From Streptomyces naganishii JCM 4654 (GTDB lineage: Bacteria > Actinomycetota > Actinomycetes > Streptomycetales > Streptomycetaceae): a stretch of 64,000 bases of DNA. Shown here one piece after another: positions 41,519-50,116 of this stretch (its first letter is position 1; the number at the start of each line of letters is the position of its first letter). The notes beneath the pieces are model-generated. The model had not been told where the DNA came from. It ran no database searches and saw nothing but the letters and a program-made list of their open reading frames with translations. Location of the stretch: assembly GCF_014650575.1 (NCBI RefSeq), contig NZ_BMVF01000004.1, positions 420,234 to 484,233 on the forward strand. The letters are read 5' to 3'. A program made the position numbers and the translations under genes.

Positions 41519-43036
41519 TCATCCCGGCCGGGATTCGCCGCCGAGGTCCGGCGGCTCCAGGTCGCCCACGGCCAGGTGGGCGAGGACGACCTCGTACTGG
41601 TCGCTGCCCGTGGCCAGGAGCCGGCGTTCGAGGACGGGCTCCGCGGCGCGCACGTGCTCGCGCACGGTCTGGGCGTGCACTCCGAGCAGGTCCGCGGCGC
41701 GCTCGGCGTTGCCCCCGGCGGCGATCCAGGCACGCAGGGTGCCCCGCAGGTCCCGCGCGTCGGCCGTCAGCCGCCCGAGCAGTTCCTGGGCCCAGGCGCG
41801 CAGCGCGGGTCCGGCGAGCAGGTCGGGGAACCGTACGGCGCGATCGCCCCTGGACCGTTCGGGGGCGCGGTCCTGGGATGCCTGGGTGTTCAGGGCGAGG
41901 TGGACCGCGGCTCGTACGGTGAGGCGGGACAGGTCGGCGCCCAGGAGTTGCTCGGCGCGCTCCATGCGGGCGCGCACCGTGTTGCGGCTCACGCCGAGGA
42001 TGCGCGCGGCCGCGACCGCGGTGAACTCCAGGCCCAGCCGGGTGGTGGCGAGGAGTTCGGCGCGCGTGTGGTGCGGCAGCGCGTCCAGCGGCCGCAGCAG
42101 CCGGGTGGACCAGGCGTGCAGCGCCTCGGGGTCCATCAGCCGCTCGGGGTGGGTGCGTTCGGCGTACATCGCCGCGCCGTCCGGGCTGAACCGGGCCACC
42201 GCCAGCGCGCTCACGGCCTGGGCGTACCCCGTCGCCGTACGGGCGAGGCCGTGCCGGGCGCTGCCGCCGAGGTAGGTTCCGGGGCACGCGGCGACGAGGG
42301 CGCGCAGCGCGTCGCCGGCGCCGTGGCCGCCGCCCCGGCCGGGGGCGACCACGATCACGTGCTCGTCGTCCGCCGGGCACAGCACCACCAGCGCCCGCCC
42401 GCCGGTGGCGTCCAGGCAGTCGGCGGCCAGCCGGTCACGCTCGTCGCGGTGCCCCTGCACGACGTACACACGCGCGGTGTCCGCGTCCAGGAGGCCGGGC
42501 CACAGCCCCGCGGCCACCCGGCGGGCCGAGACGGTGTCCTCCACCATGAGCAGTTGCAGGATCGCCAGCCGCAGCGCCGCGGTCGCCCGTTCGAGCCGGC
42601 GCCCGGCACTGGCCGTCTCGTGGGCCCGCAGCAGCAGTTCGACCACCGCTGCCGTACGGGTGACCAGCTCGGCGCCGTGCCGGTCGAAGGGGGTGGGCCG
42701 GGCGACGGCCAGCACTCCGGCGGCGGTCGGGTGCGGGGCGCCGACGCGCACGAGGCGCAGATGCCGTTCGCCCTCCTGCAACGCCGCCGACGCCAGGCGG
42801 CCGGCGAGGACGTCCGCCACCAGCTCGTCGTCGAGGCCGACCGGCTCGCCGGCGAGGAGGGCGCCGCCGCCGTCGAGGAGGCAGGCCGTTCCTCCCACGG
42901 ACCCGGCGAGCCACGCCACGACCTTGCGCACATCGCGCCCCGCGGGCCTCAACTGGTCGAGGAGTTCCTCCGCCCAGGCGGCTTCGCGGCTTCCGCTCCG
43001 CCGCGCCCCTGCCTCCCCGTCCTCCCGGCCGGCCAT
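41519..43036 (-). CDS. PucR/CdaR-type helix-turn-helix regulator
   Basis: A 505-residue protein; ATG 43036 follows GGAGAGGG. The N-terminal half is a GAF-like sensory region (CLLDGGGALLAGEPVGLDDEL, RHGAELVTRTAAVVELLLRA). A GGDEF-like middle domain follows. Two HTH segments are visible: AAARILGVSRNTVRARMERAE (about residue 380) and AERAADLLGVHAQTVREHVRAAE (about 460), the second being the usual C-terminal PucR HTH_30 position. Two HTH-like segments in one chain are unusual. Target genes are unknown. Confidence 0.85.
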   Translation of the reverse strand: MAGREDGEAGARRSGSREAAWAEELLDQLRPAGRDVRKVVAWLAGSVGGTACLLDGGGALLAGEPVGLDDELVADVLAGRLASAALQEGERHLRLVRVGAPHPTAAGVLAVARPTPFDRHGAELVTRTAAVVELLLRAHETASAGRRLERATAALRLAILQLLMVEDTVSARRVAAGLWPGLLDADTARVYVVQGHRDERDRLAADCLDATGGRALVVLCPADDEHVIVVAPGRGGGHGAGDALRALVAACPGTYLGGSARHGLARTATGYAQAVSALAVARFSPDGAAMYAERTHPERLMDPEALHAWSTRLLRPLDALPHHTRAELLATTRLGLEFTAVAAARILGVSRNTVRARMERAEQLLGADLSRLTVRAAVHLALNTQASQDRAPERSRGDRAVRFPDLLAGPALRAWAQELLGRLTADARDLRGTLRAWIAAGGNAERAADLLGVHAQTVREHVRAAEPVLERRLLATGSDQYEVVLAHLAVGDLEPPDLGGESRPG

Positions 43037-43155
43037 GTCGGCCCTCTCCCAGTCCGTCGCGTTGACCTCGCTGTTCTCCGTCCGGGACGTTACCAGGGGG
43101 TGCCGGCGGCCCGGGGCCGGGCGGCGGCGCGGGTGCCGCACCCGGCGGCGAGAAG

Positions 43156-43205
43156 GCGGCTTCGCCGACGGTTCACGGGGGGAGGTGACCGGCCGGCGAA
43201 GCCGC
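43156..43205. terminator. Long-loop hairpin in divergent intergenic region
   Basis: GCGGCTTCGCCG (43156-43167) pairs perfectly with CGGCGAAGCCGC (43194-43205) across a 26-nt loop. It sits between divergent genes, so it may be an operator or attenuator rather than a terminator. Confidence 0.35.
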
Positions 43206-43341
43206 GACGCCCGGAGCCGGGGGGACAGCACCCGAGCGGTACACAGCTCTGCTTCCCCGGGATGCGCGGAGTACGCCACAAAGTTCGCGGGCCGCCCCGC
43301 CGGTGTCCGGGGACCGGCGCCGCACGGCATAAGCTCGGTGA

Positions 43342-43962
43342 ATGGCGAAGTACTTCGACGTGCACCCCGACAACCCCCAGCCGCGTGCGGTCCGGCAGAT
43401 CGCGGACAGCGTGCGCGAGGGGGCGCTGATCGCGTATCCGACCGACTCCTGCTACGCCCTCGGCTGCGGGCTCGGCAACCGGGAGGGCGTGGAGCGGATC
43501 CGCGCGATCCGGCACCTGGACGACCGGCACCATTTCACCCTGGTGTGCCAGGACTTCGCACAGCTCGGCCAGTTCGTCCGGATCGACAACGACGTCTTCC
43601 GCGCCATCAAGGCGTCGACGCCCGGCAGTTACACCTTCATCCTCCCGGCGACCCGGGAGGTGCCGCGCATGCTGCAGCATCCCAAGAAGAAGACGGTGGG
43701 GGTGCGCATCCCGGACCACGTCGTCACCCAGGCCCTGCTCACGGAGCTCGGCGAGCCCCTGTTGTCGAGCACGCTGCTGCTGCCCGACGAGGAGGAGCCG
43801 ATGACACAGGGCTGGGAGATCAAGGACCGGCTCGACCACGTGGTGGACGCGGTGGTCGACTCCGGCGACTGCGGCACCGAGCCGACGACGGTGATCGACT
43901 TCTCCGGCGGAGAGGCCGAGATCGTACGAAGGGGAGCGGGCGACACCTCCCGCTTCGAGTAA
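43342..43962 (+). CDS. YrdC/Sua5/YciO-family protein (threonylcarbamoyl-AMP synthase-like)
   Basis: A 206-residue protein beginning at ATG 43342. It shows the family core: REGALIAYPTDSCYALGCGL, RIRAIRHLDDRHHFTLVCQDF, PGSYTFILPATREVPRML and KKTVGVRIPDHVVTQALLTE. The Lys-rich nucleotide-binding motif usual in TsaC (K..R) is changed to RHLDDRHHF, which places it nearer the YciO branch, whose threonylcarbamoyl-AMP activity is doubtful. A separate TsaC probably exists elsewhere. It is cytosolic and monocistronic. Confidence 0.85.
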   Translation: MAKYFDVHPDNPQPRAVRQIADSVREGALIAYPTDSCYALGCGLGNREGVERIRAIRHLDDRHHFTLVCQDFAQLGQFVRIDNDVFRAIKASTPGSYTFILPATREVPRMLQHPKKKTVGVRIPDHVVTQALLTELGEPLLSSTLLLPDEEEPMTQGWEIKDRLDHVVDAVVDSGDCGTEPTTVIDFSGGEAEIVRRGAGDTSRFE

Positions 43963-43969
43963 GCCCGGC

Positions 43970-44215
43970 GGCCTGGCAGTACGGGCGGGGTCTCGACGGC
44001 CACGCAGCACGAGCGAGGTCCGGGCGGTGGTCCCGCAGTACGGGCGGGGCGCGGGCGGCGGCCCCGCAGCACGGACGAGGCTCGGGCGGCGGCCCGGCAG
44101 TACGGGCGAGGAACGGGGCGGCGGCCCCGCCGTACGGGCGATGCCCGAGCGACCACGCAGCGCGGGTGACACCCCGCCGGCCCGGCAGTTGCGGCGAGGC
44201 GCGAACCGCCCCACG
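43970..44215. repeat. GC-rich minisatellite, about 28-32-bp units, eight copies
   Basis: The marker GCAG(T/C)ACGGGCG occurs at 43976, 44004, 44035, 44066, 44097, about 44129, 44157 and 44185, mostly 31 bp apart. Units carry GGCGGCGGCCCCGCAG. It fills most of the gap between the YciO-like and dienelactone hydrolase genes and has no convincing ORF. Confidence 0.8.
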
Positions 44216-44382
44216 GCACGAGTAAGGCCCCGGGGGCCCCACATGGCACCATGACCATGATCCGCCCACCCGGCCGGCAGGTCCGCCCCAGTGGCCCCGA
44301 CCCCGCCGGGCCGACCGCATCGCACCCGCACCCGCACGCCGGTGAGGCTCTCACCGGTGACCGAGCAGGAAGGCAGCCCGCC

Positions 44383-45138
44383 GTGACCGCCGTACAGGGA
44401 GAGTCCGTCGAGATCCCGACCGGGGACGGCACCGCCGACGCGTATCTGTCCCGTCCCTCGGACGGCGCCGCCCACCCGGGCGTGCTGCTCTACCAGGACG
44501 CCTTCGGCCTGCGCCCGCACCTGAGGTCGATGGCCGACCGGATCGCGGCGGCCGGCCACACCGTGCTGGTGCCCAACGTCTTCTACCGGCACGGGCGCGC
44601 GCCCGTCGTGGAACTCCCCGAGTTCATCGACCTGTCCGAGCGGCCGGACGTCTTCGCGCGCGTCGCCCCGCTCGTCCAGTCCCTCACGCCCGACCTCGCG
44701 CGGCGCGACGCGGGCGCGTACCTGGACTTCCTGGCCGGCCATCCGCTGGTCGCCGAGGGGCCGGTGGCGGTCACCGGGTACTGCATGGGCGCCCGGCTGT
44801 CGTTGCTGACCGCCGGTGCGTACCCGGACCGGGTCGCGGCTGCCGCCGGGTTCCACGGCGGGCGGCTGGCCACCGACGCCCCGGACAGCCCCCACCTGGT
44901 CGCCGGGCAGGTCGAGGCCGAGCTGTACTTCGGGCACGCGGACCAGGACCCGTCACTCCCGCCCGAGCAGATCGAGCGCCTGGAGAACGCTCTCTCGGCG
45001 GCGGGCGTGCGTCACCGCTGCGAGGTCTACCCCGGCGCGCGGCACGGGTTCACCCAGGCCGACACGGACGCGTACGACCGCGAGGCCGACGAGTGCCACT
45101 GGTCGGCGCTGCTCGACCTGCTCCGCCGCACCTTCTGA
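44383..45138 (+). CDS. Dienelactone hydrolase family protein
   Basis: A 251-residue alpha/beta hydrolase from GTG 44383, with AGGAAGG upstream; a longer open frame from 44251 has an unlikely Pro-rich start. The nucleophile is cysteine in GYCMGARLSLL (about residue 129), as in dienelactone hydrolases; the acid is in YFGHADQDPSLP and the base His in GARHGFTQAD. The family hydrolyses lactones such as 4-carboxymethylenebutenolide, but this broad subgroup acts on varied esters. It lies 43 bp before the second GH64 promoter, without co-transcription. Confidence 0.9.
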   Translation: MTAVQGESVEIPTGDGTADAYLSRPSDGAAHPGVLLYQDAFGLRPHLRSMADRIAAAGHTVLVPNVFYRHGRAPVVELPEFIDLSERPDVFARVAPLVQSLTPDLARRDAGAYLDFLAGHPLVAEGPVAVTGYCMGARLSLLTAGAYPDRVAAAAGFHGGRLATDAPDSPHLVAGQVEAELYFGHADQDPSLPPEQIERLENALSAAGVRHRCEVYPGARHGFTQADTDAYDREADECHWSALLDLLRRTF

Positions 45139-45153
45139 CCTCGGTCGCCTTCA

Positions 45154-45182
45154 TTGACATGGACGCGCCCCGGCGCGACTCT
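45154..45182 (+). promoter_or_regulatory. Promoter of second GH64 gene
   Basis: A perfect TTGACA (45154-45159), a 17-bp spacer and GACTCT at 45177-45182. The -10 is weak and abuts the operator. Confidence 0.5.
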
Positions 45183-45195
45183 GAGAGCGCTCTCA
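45182..45195. promoter_or_regulatory. LacI/CebR-type operator at second GH64 gene
   Basis: A perfect 14-bp palindrome TGAGAGCGCTCTCA at the predicted transcription start. The same sequence with one change occurs at the first GH64 gene. Confidence 0.75.
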
Positions 45196-45248
45196 CTTCA
45201 GGTACGGACCAACCCCGACCCGTACCCCGACCCCACCGGAGGTGGAGC

Positions 45249-46442
45249 GTGCTCGCAAGACTCAAGGTTCTGGCGACGACGGGAGCCGCGGCCCTCGTCG
45301 GTGCGCTGCTCGGACTCGGCGCCCCCGCGCCGGCCGAGGCCGCGACGCCCGACACGATCCCACTGAAGATCACCAACAACTCGGGCCTCGGCCGGCCCGT
45401 CTACCTCTACGACCTCGGCACGTCGCTGACGACCGGTCAGCAGGGCTGGGCGGACGCCGGCGGCGCCTTCCACCCCTGGCCCGCCGGCGGCAACCCGCCC
45501 ACGCCCGCCCCGGACGCCTCGATCCCCGGCCCGGCCGCCGGGCAGTCCACGACCATCCGGATCCCGAAGTTCTCCGGCCGGATCTACTTCTCCTACGGCC
45601 AGAAGCTCGTGTTCAAGCTGACCACCGGCGGCCTGGTGCAGCCCGCGGTGCAGAACCCGAGCGACCCCAACCGCGACATCCAGTTCAACTGGTCGGAGTT
45701 CACGTACGACAACTCCGGTCTGTGGCTCAACAGCACCCAAGTGGACATGTTCTCCGTGCCCTACGCGGTGGGCGTGCAGCGCGCCGACGGGAGCACGGTG
45801 AGCACCGGCCATCTCAAGTCCGGCGGCTACAACGGCGTGTTCAGTGCGCTGCGGGCCCAGTCCGGCGGCTGGGGCGGCCTGATCCAGACCCGGTCCGACG
45901 GCACCGTGCTGCGCGCGCTGTCCCCCGGGCACGGCCTGGAGACCGGCGCGCTGCCGGCCGGCGTCCTCGACGACTACGTCAACCGGGTCTGGCAGAAGTA
46001 CGCCACGGCCACCCTCACGGTCACGCCCTTCGCCGACCAGCCGGGCACCAGGTACTACGGGCGGGTCTCGGGCAACGTCATGAACTTCACCAACGCCTCC
46101 GGCGCCGTGGTCACCAGCTTCCAGAAACCTGACGCGGACAGCATCCTCGGCTGCCACAAACTGCTGGACGCCCCCAACGACCAGGTGCGCGGGCCGATTT
46201 CGCGCACCCTGTGCGCCGGCTTCAACCGCTCGACCCTGCTGGTAAACCCCAACCAGCCGGACACCTCCACCGCCGGCTTCTACCAGGACCCGGTGACCAA
46301 CCACTACGCGCGGATCATCCACGAGCGGATGGCCGACTCCAAGGCCTATGCGTTCCCCTTCGACGACGTGGGCGACCACGAGTCCCTGGTCCACGACAGC
46401 GCACCCCAGCAGGGCTACCTCACCCTCGACCCCCTGAGCTAG
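45249..46442 (+). CDS. Secreted GH64 beta-1,3-glucanase, Sec-exported
   Basis: A 397-residue glucanase from GTG 45249 behind GGAGGTGGA. The signal peptide is a plain Sec type (LARLKVLATTGAAALVGALL, cut after AEA near residue 31), unlike the Tat signal of its paralogue at 34320. The GH64 domain has SGRIYFSYGQKLVFKL, catalytic candidates in WSEFTYDNSGLW and QVDMFSVPYA, and FDDVGDHESLVHDS near the end. It likely degrades fungal or algal beta-1,3-glucan outside the cell. A terminator follows. Confidence 0.92.
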   Translation: MLARLKVLATTGAAALVGALLGLGAPAPAEAATPDTIPLKITNNSGLGRPVYLYDLGTSLTTGQQGWADAGGAFHPWPAGGNPPTPAPDASIPGPAAGQSTTIRIPKFSGRIYFSYGQKLVFKLTTGGLVQPAVQNPSDPNRDIQFNWSEFTYDNSGLWLNSTQVDMFSVPYAVGVQRADGSTVSTGHLKSGGYNGVFSALRAQSGGWGGLIQTRSDGTVLRALSPGHGLETGALPAGVLDDYVNRVWQKYATATLTVTPFADQPGTRYYGRVSGNVMNFTNASGAVVTSFQKPDADSILGCHKLLDAPNDQVRGPISRTLCAGFNRSTLLVNPNQPDTSTAGFYQDPVTNHYARIIHERMADSKAYAFPFDDVGDHESLVHDSAPQQGYLTLDPLS

Positions 46443-46459
46443 CGGCGCAGTCCCCTGAC

Positions 46460-46490
46460 GGGTCCGGTGGCGGCGTGCGTCACCGGACCC
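46460..46490 (+). terminator. Terminator after second GH64 gene
   Basis: GGGTCCGGTG (46460-46469) pairs perfectly with CACCGGACCC (46481-46490), 11-nt loop, 17 bp after the stop. Confidence 0.75.
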
Positions 46491-46532
46491 CCAACTCGTC
46501 GGCGGGCGAAGATCGTTGTTACGGTGCACGGC

Positions 46533-48035
46533 GTGTCTGACTCCTCGCGCGATACCGTCGAAGGCGCCGGCTGGACCGCCGCCGAACCCGGCACGTACCG
46601 CAAGCTGCTGCCCGGCCGGGTCAGGAAGCTGTCCTGGCTGGACCCCCGGACCCTGTGGGCGGCCCGCAACGGCGTGGTCGCGTCCTGGTTCGGCGATCCG
46701 ACGGGCCGCACCCGTGCCCGCTGGGTGGCCGAGCGCGCGGCCGCCGGGGCGCCCGCCGACAAGGTGATCCGGCGCGAGGAGGCGGACCGGTTCTCCTTCA
46801 TGGTGATCGGGGACACCGGCGAGGGCGACGAGTCCCAGTACGCCGTCGTGCCCGGGTTCCTGAAGGTGAGTCAGGGCACGTCGTTCGGAGTGATCACCAG
46901 TGACGTGATCTACCCGGTCGGCAGCACCGACGACTACGGCACCAAGTTCTTCCGCCCGTACCGCGACTACCCGGCGCCGCTGTACGCGATACCCGGCAAC
47001 CACGACTGGTACGAGGATCTGGGCGGCTTCATGCGGGTCTTCTGCGGGGACGCCCCGGCGCTGCCGCCCGAGCCGAGGCCCCGGCCGCTCGGCCGCGACT
47101 GGTGGCGGGCCCTGCTGTGGCACCGGCCGCGCCCCGCCGACGAGCAACGTCTGGCCGAGGCGCGGGAGTTGCGCTCGGCACCCGGCCAGCGGGCCGTCCA
47201 GCCGGGGCCGTACTGGGCGATCGACGCCGGACCCGTGCGGATCGTCGGGATCGACACCGGTCTGCTGGGCACGATCGACGCCGAACAGGGCGCCTGGCTG
47301 CGGGAGGTGTCGCGGGGCCCCCGGCCCAAGATCCTCCTCACCGGCTCCCCCCTGTACGTGGACGGCGAGCACCACCCCTGCCCGGTCGAGGGCGGCGGCA
47401 CCGTCGACGAGATCGTCCGCGACCCGGCGCACCACTACGTGGCCGCGATCGGCGGCGACATCCACAACTACCAGCGCTACCCGGTGAAGGTGGGCGGGCG
47501 CACGATCCAGTACGTCGTCTCCGGGGGCGGCGGCGCGTTCATGCACGCCACGCACACCATCCCGCGCGTGTCCGTGGGCGGCGTCGGCGAGACCGACTTC
47601 CGCTGCTACCCACTGCGCGGCGACTCCCTCGCCTTCTACAGCCGCCTGTACGGGCGCCGGCTGCGGCTGCCCCGCCTCTTCACGCTCACCGAGGCGGAGG
47701 CGATGGCCGTCGTCGCCGAGCGGATCGGCGTGCCGCCGGTGCGCAGCCCGGGCAAACCGGTGCGGGTCACCCGGCGAATCCGGCTGGTGGCGAGCCTGCT
47801 CGGGGCGGGCCGGCGCCCGGACCGCCGGGCCCGCCTCCGCCTGCCCGTGCGGAAGGTCTACACCCAGTTGTTCTCACCGGGTTCGGCCACCTACAGCCCG
47901 CCCTTCTTCAAGTCCTTCCTGCGGCTGGACGTCACCCCGGAGGCGATCCGGCTGCGCTGCTTCGCGGCCACCGGCAACCTCGCCCAGGAACTCGACCCGC
48001 CCGTCGAGGACGAGGTGACCGTCCCGCTGGTGTGA
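46533..48035 (+). CDS. Metallophosphoesterase family protein
   Basis: About 500 residues from GTG 46533; GTG 46524 is an alternative and the ribosome site is weak. Calcineurin-type motifs are visible: VIGDTGEGDE (about residue 92), AIPGNHDWYEDLGG (about 150), and GGDIHNYQRYPV (about 306). Between them, DVIYPVGSTDDYGTKFFRPY replaces the usual GD.V.... block. The C-terminal 130 residues form a separate domain with SPPFFKSFLRLDVTPEAIRL, seen in this actinobacterial subgroup. There is no signal peptide. The substrate is unknown. Confidence 0.85.
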   Translation: MSDSSRDTVEGAGWTAAEPGTYRKLLPGRVRKLSWLDPRTLWAARNGVVASWFGDPTGRTRARWVAERAAAGAPADKVIRREEADRFSFMVIGDTGEGDESQYAVVPGFLKVSQGTSFGVITSDVIYPVGSTDDYGTKFFRPYRDYPAPLYAIPGNHDWYEDLGGFMRVFCGDAPALPPEPRPRPLGRDWWRALLWHRPRPADEQRLAEARELRSAPGQRAVQPGPYWAIDAGPVRIVGIDTGLLGTIDAEQGAWLREVSRGPRPKILLTGSPLYVDGEHHPCPVEGGGTVDEIVRDPAHHYVAAIGGDIHNYQRYPVKVGGRTIQYVVSGGGGAFMHATHTIPRVSVGGVGETDFRCYPLRGDSLAFYSRLYGRRLRLPRLFTLTEAEAMAVVAERIGVPPVRSPGKPVRVTRRIRLVASLLGAGRRPDRRARLRLPVRKVYTQLFSPGSATYSPPFFKSFLRLDVTPEAIRLRCFAATGNLAQELDPPVEDEVTVPLV

Positions 48036-48100
48036 CCGGCGCGGGCGGGACCAGGGCCGCGAGGCCCCTCGCGAGGCCCTTCGGGGACGGGCGGCCGGTG

Positions 48101-49117
48101 TCACCAGCGGCCCGGCTCGCTGCCCGTGACGGCCTGCGAGGGCCGGCCGTCCACCCCCACCGGGACCTCCCCGGCGAGCATCACCCGGTGCATGATCCGC
48201 GGGTGGCCGAGGTGGGCGTTGTCACTGGGCGCGAGGTGGATGACGGCCCGGTTGTCCCAGAAGGCCACGCTGCCCGGCTCCCAGCGGAAGCGGACGGTGT
48301 ACTCCGGCCGGACCGCCTGCTCCAGCAGCATGTCCAGGACGGCCGCGCTCTCCGGGCGTGAGAGACCCTCGATCTGCTCGACGTAGTAGCCGTTGACGAA
48401 CAGCAGCCGCTCCCCCGTCTCCGGATGTACGCGCACCAGCGGGTGCACGGTGGCGATCTGATGCCCCATCAGGTGACGGACGTAGGCGTCCTCGCCCGGG
48501 CGCATCCGGTAGCCCACGCCGAGCCGGTGCTCGGCGCGCAGCCCGTCGGCGAAGGCGCGCACCGGGGCGGAGAGGCCGGCGTACGCGGCGGCCAGGTTGG
48601 ACCAGGTGGTGTCGCCGCCGTAGGGCGGGACGGTCTCGGCGCGCAGGATCGTCGCGGCGGGCGGGTCGACGCGCGCTCCGTGGTCGCAGTGCCAGCCGCG
48701 CAGCAGCGTGTGCCGGCGCCGGCTCAGCCACTCCTCGTGGTCCATCCCGAACCGCCCGCCGAGCTCCAGGCGGTCCGCGGTGGTCTCGATCTCGGGCACG
48801 TCCGCCGGCGAGGCGCCGCCGCGCCGCCGCAGCACCACCGGTTCGCCGAAGCGGCGGGCGAACGCCACATGGCCCGCGTGGTCCAGCCGCTGTCCGCGGA
48901 AGAAGACCACCTTCCAGCGCAGCACCGCCGCGCGGATCGCGGCGACCTGCGCCTCGTCCGGGCCGTCGGCGAGGTCCACCCCGGTGATCTCGGCGCCGAT
49001 GTGCCCGGCGACCGGGTGCACCCCGATCCCTCCGGTCCGGCCGGCGTCCGCCGCGTCCGTGCCCGCCGCGTCCGTACCCGCGTCCGCGTCCATGCCCGTG
49101 CCCGTGTCCGCCGTCAT
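48101..49117 (-). CDS. TauD/TfdA-family 2-oxoglutarate dioxygenase
   Basis: A 338-residue Fe(II)/2-oxoglutarate enzyme from ATG 49117 behind GGGAGGCG. The first 30 residues are an Asp/Ala/Thr/Gly repeat (TGTDAADAG-like). The TauD core opens HPVAGHIGAEITGVDL; VFFRGQRLDHAGHVAFARRFG is characteristic. The metal site is HCDHG (His, then Asp two residues on) and the late MHRVMLAG; FRWEPGSVAFWDNRAVIH carries another conserved region. Known relatives hydroxylate taurine, 2,4-D or alkyl sulfates; the substrate here is unknown. It is divergent from an aldo/keto reductase. Confidence 0.9.
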   Translation of the reverse strand: MTADTGTGMDADAGTDAAGTDAADAGRTGGIGVHPVAGHIGAEITGVDLADGPDEAQVAAIRAAVLRWKVVFFRGQRLDHAGHVAFARRFGEPVVLRRRGGASPADVPEIETTADRLELGGRFGMDHEEWLSRRRHTLLRGWHCDHGARVDPPAATILRAETVPPYGGDTTWSNLAAAYAGLSAPVRAFADGLRAEHRLGVGYRMRPGEDAYVRHLMGHQIATVHPLVRVHPETGERLLFVNGYYVEQIEGLSRPESAAVLDMLLEQAVRPEYTVRFRWEPGSVAFWDNRAVIHLAPSDNAHLGHPRIMHRVMLAGEVPVGVDGRPSQAVTGSEPGRW

Positions 49118-49238
49118 GCGCGCCTCCCGCACCTGCCTCGGTGACCGTTCCGCCTCCAGAAGATCGTGACAGCGTTCGGCGCCCGGGGCGAGGCGTCGGG
49201 ATACTGGCCGTACGGCACAGTCAACGGGAAGGCACACC

Positions 49239-50069
49239 GTGATCGGCATCCCGGCGCACACCCTGAACGACGGCACCCACCTCCCCGCGATCGGCCTGGG
49301 CACCTGGCCGATGGACGACGCCGAGGCGGAACGCGCCGTGCGCGACGCCCTCGGCATCGGCTACCGCCTGATCGACACGGCGGTCAACTACCGCAACGAG
49401 ACGGGGGTGGGCCGCGCGATCGCCGGCTCCGGCGTCCCGCGCGAGGAGATCGTCGTGACGACGAAGCTCCCCGGCCGGCACCACGGGTACGCGGAGACCC
49501 TCGCGTCCTTCGAGGAGTCCCGGCGGCGGCTCGGCCTGGACCGGGTGGACCTGTACCTGATCCACTGGCCGCTGCCCCGGGTCGGCAGGTACGTGGAGTC
49601 CTGGAAGGCCATGATCAGGCTCCGCGAGGACGGGCTGGTGCGCTCGATCGGCGTCTCCAACTTCACCCGCGAGCACATCGAGCGGCTGGAGAAGGAGACC
49701 GGGGTGCTGCCCGCCGTGAACCAGGTCGAGATGCACCCCCTGCTCCCGCAGCGGGAGCTGCGCGCCTTCCACGAGGACAAGGGCGTACGCACCGAGAGCT
49801 GGAGCCCGCTGGGCCGCGGCTCGCGCCTGCTGGAGGATCCCGCGGTCCTGGAGGTGGCCGGGGCCCTCGGGGTGACCCCCGCCCAGGCGGTCCTGCGCTG
49901 GCACACCCAACTCGGCGCGGTCCCGGTCCCGAAGTCCTCCGACCCCGTCAGGCAGCGCGAGAACCTGGACGTCCTCGGCTTCGAGCTCACCCCGGCCCAG
50001 CTCCAGGCCCTCGTTCTCGATCCGCCGCAGCGCCTCGGCGGCGACCCGGACACCCACGAGGAGTTCTGA
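49239..50069 (+). CDS. Aldo/keto reductase
   Basis: A 276-residue NADPH-dependent reductase from GTG 49239 behind GGGAAGG. The tetrad is visible: Asp and Tyr in RLIDTAVNYRNE, Lys in VVTTKLPG, His in LYLIHWPLP. SIGVSNFTREHIERL and the NADPH-binding PVPKSSDPVRQREN follow. This is the AKR5-type short form (2,5-diketo-gluconate reductase-like). The aldehyde or ketone is unknown. The LigD-type gene begins 47 bp later, but a functional link is not evident. Confidence 0.92.
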   Translation: MIGIPAHTLNDGTHLPAIGLGTWPMDDAEAERAVRDALGIGYRLIDTAVNYRNETGVGRAIAGSGVPREEIVVTTKLPGRHHGYAETLASFEESRRRLGLDRVDLYLIHWPLPRVGRYVESWKAMIRLREDGLVRSIGVSNFTREHIERLEKETGVLPAVNQVEMHPLLPQRELRAFHEDKGVRTESWSPLGRGSRLLEDPAVLEVAGALGVTPAQAVLRWHTQLGAVPVPKSSDPVRQRENLDVLGFELTPAQLQALVLDPPQRLGGDPDTHEEF

Positions 50070-50116
50070 CCGGGCCGGGTACCCGGAGGGCCGGGGGCGT
50101 GAGGGAGGTGGTTCGC

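Noticed and set aside
45093..45248. Longer N-terminus for the second GH64 protein
   Set aside because: The upstream part of the frame covers the promoter and operator, and the GTG at 45249 has a strong ribosome site followed by a proper signal peptide.
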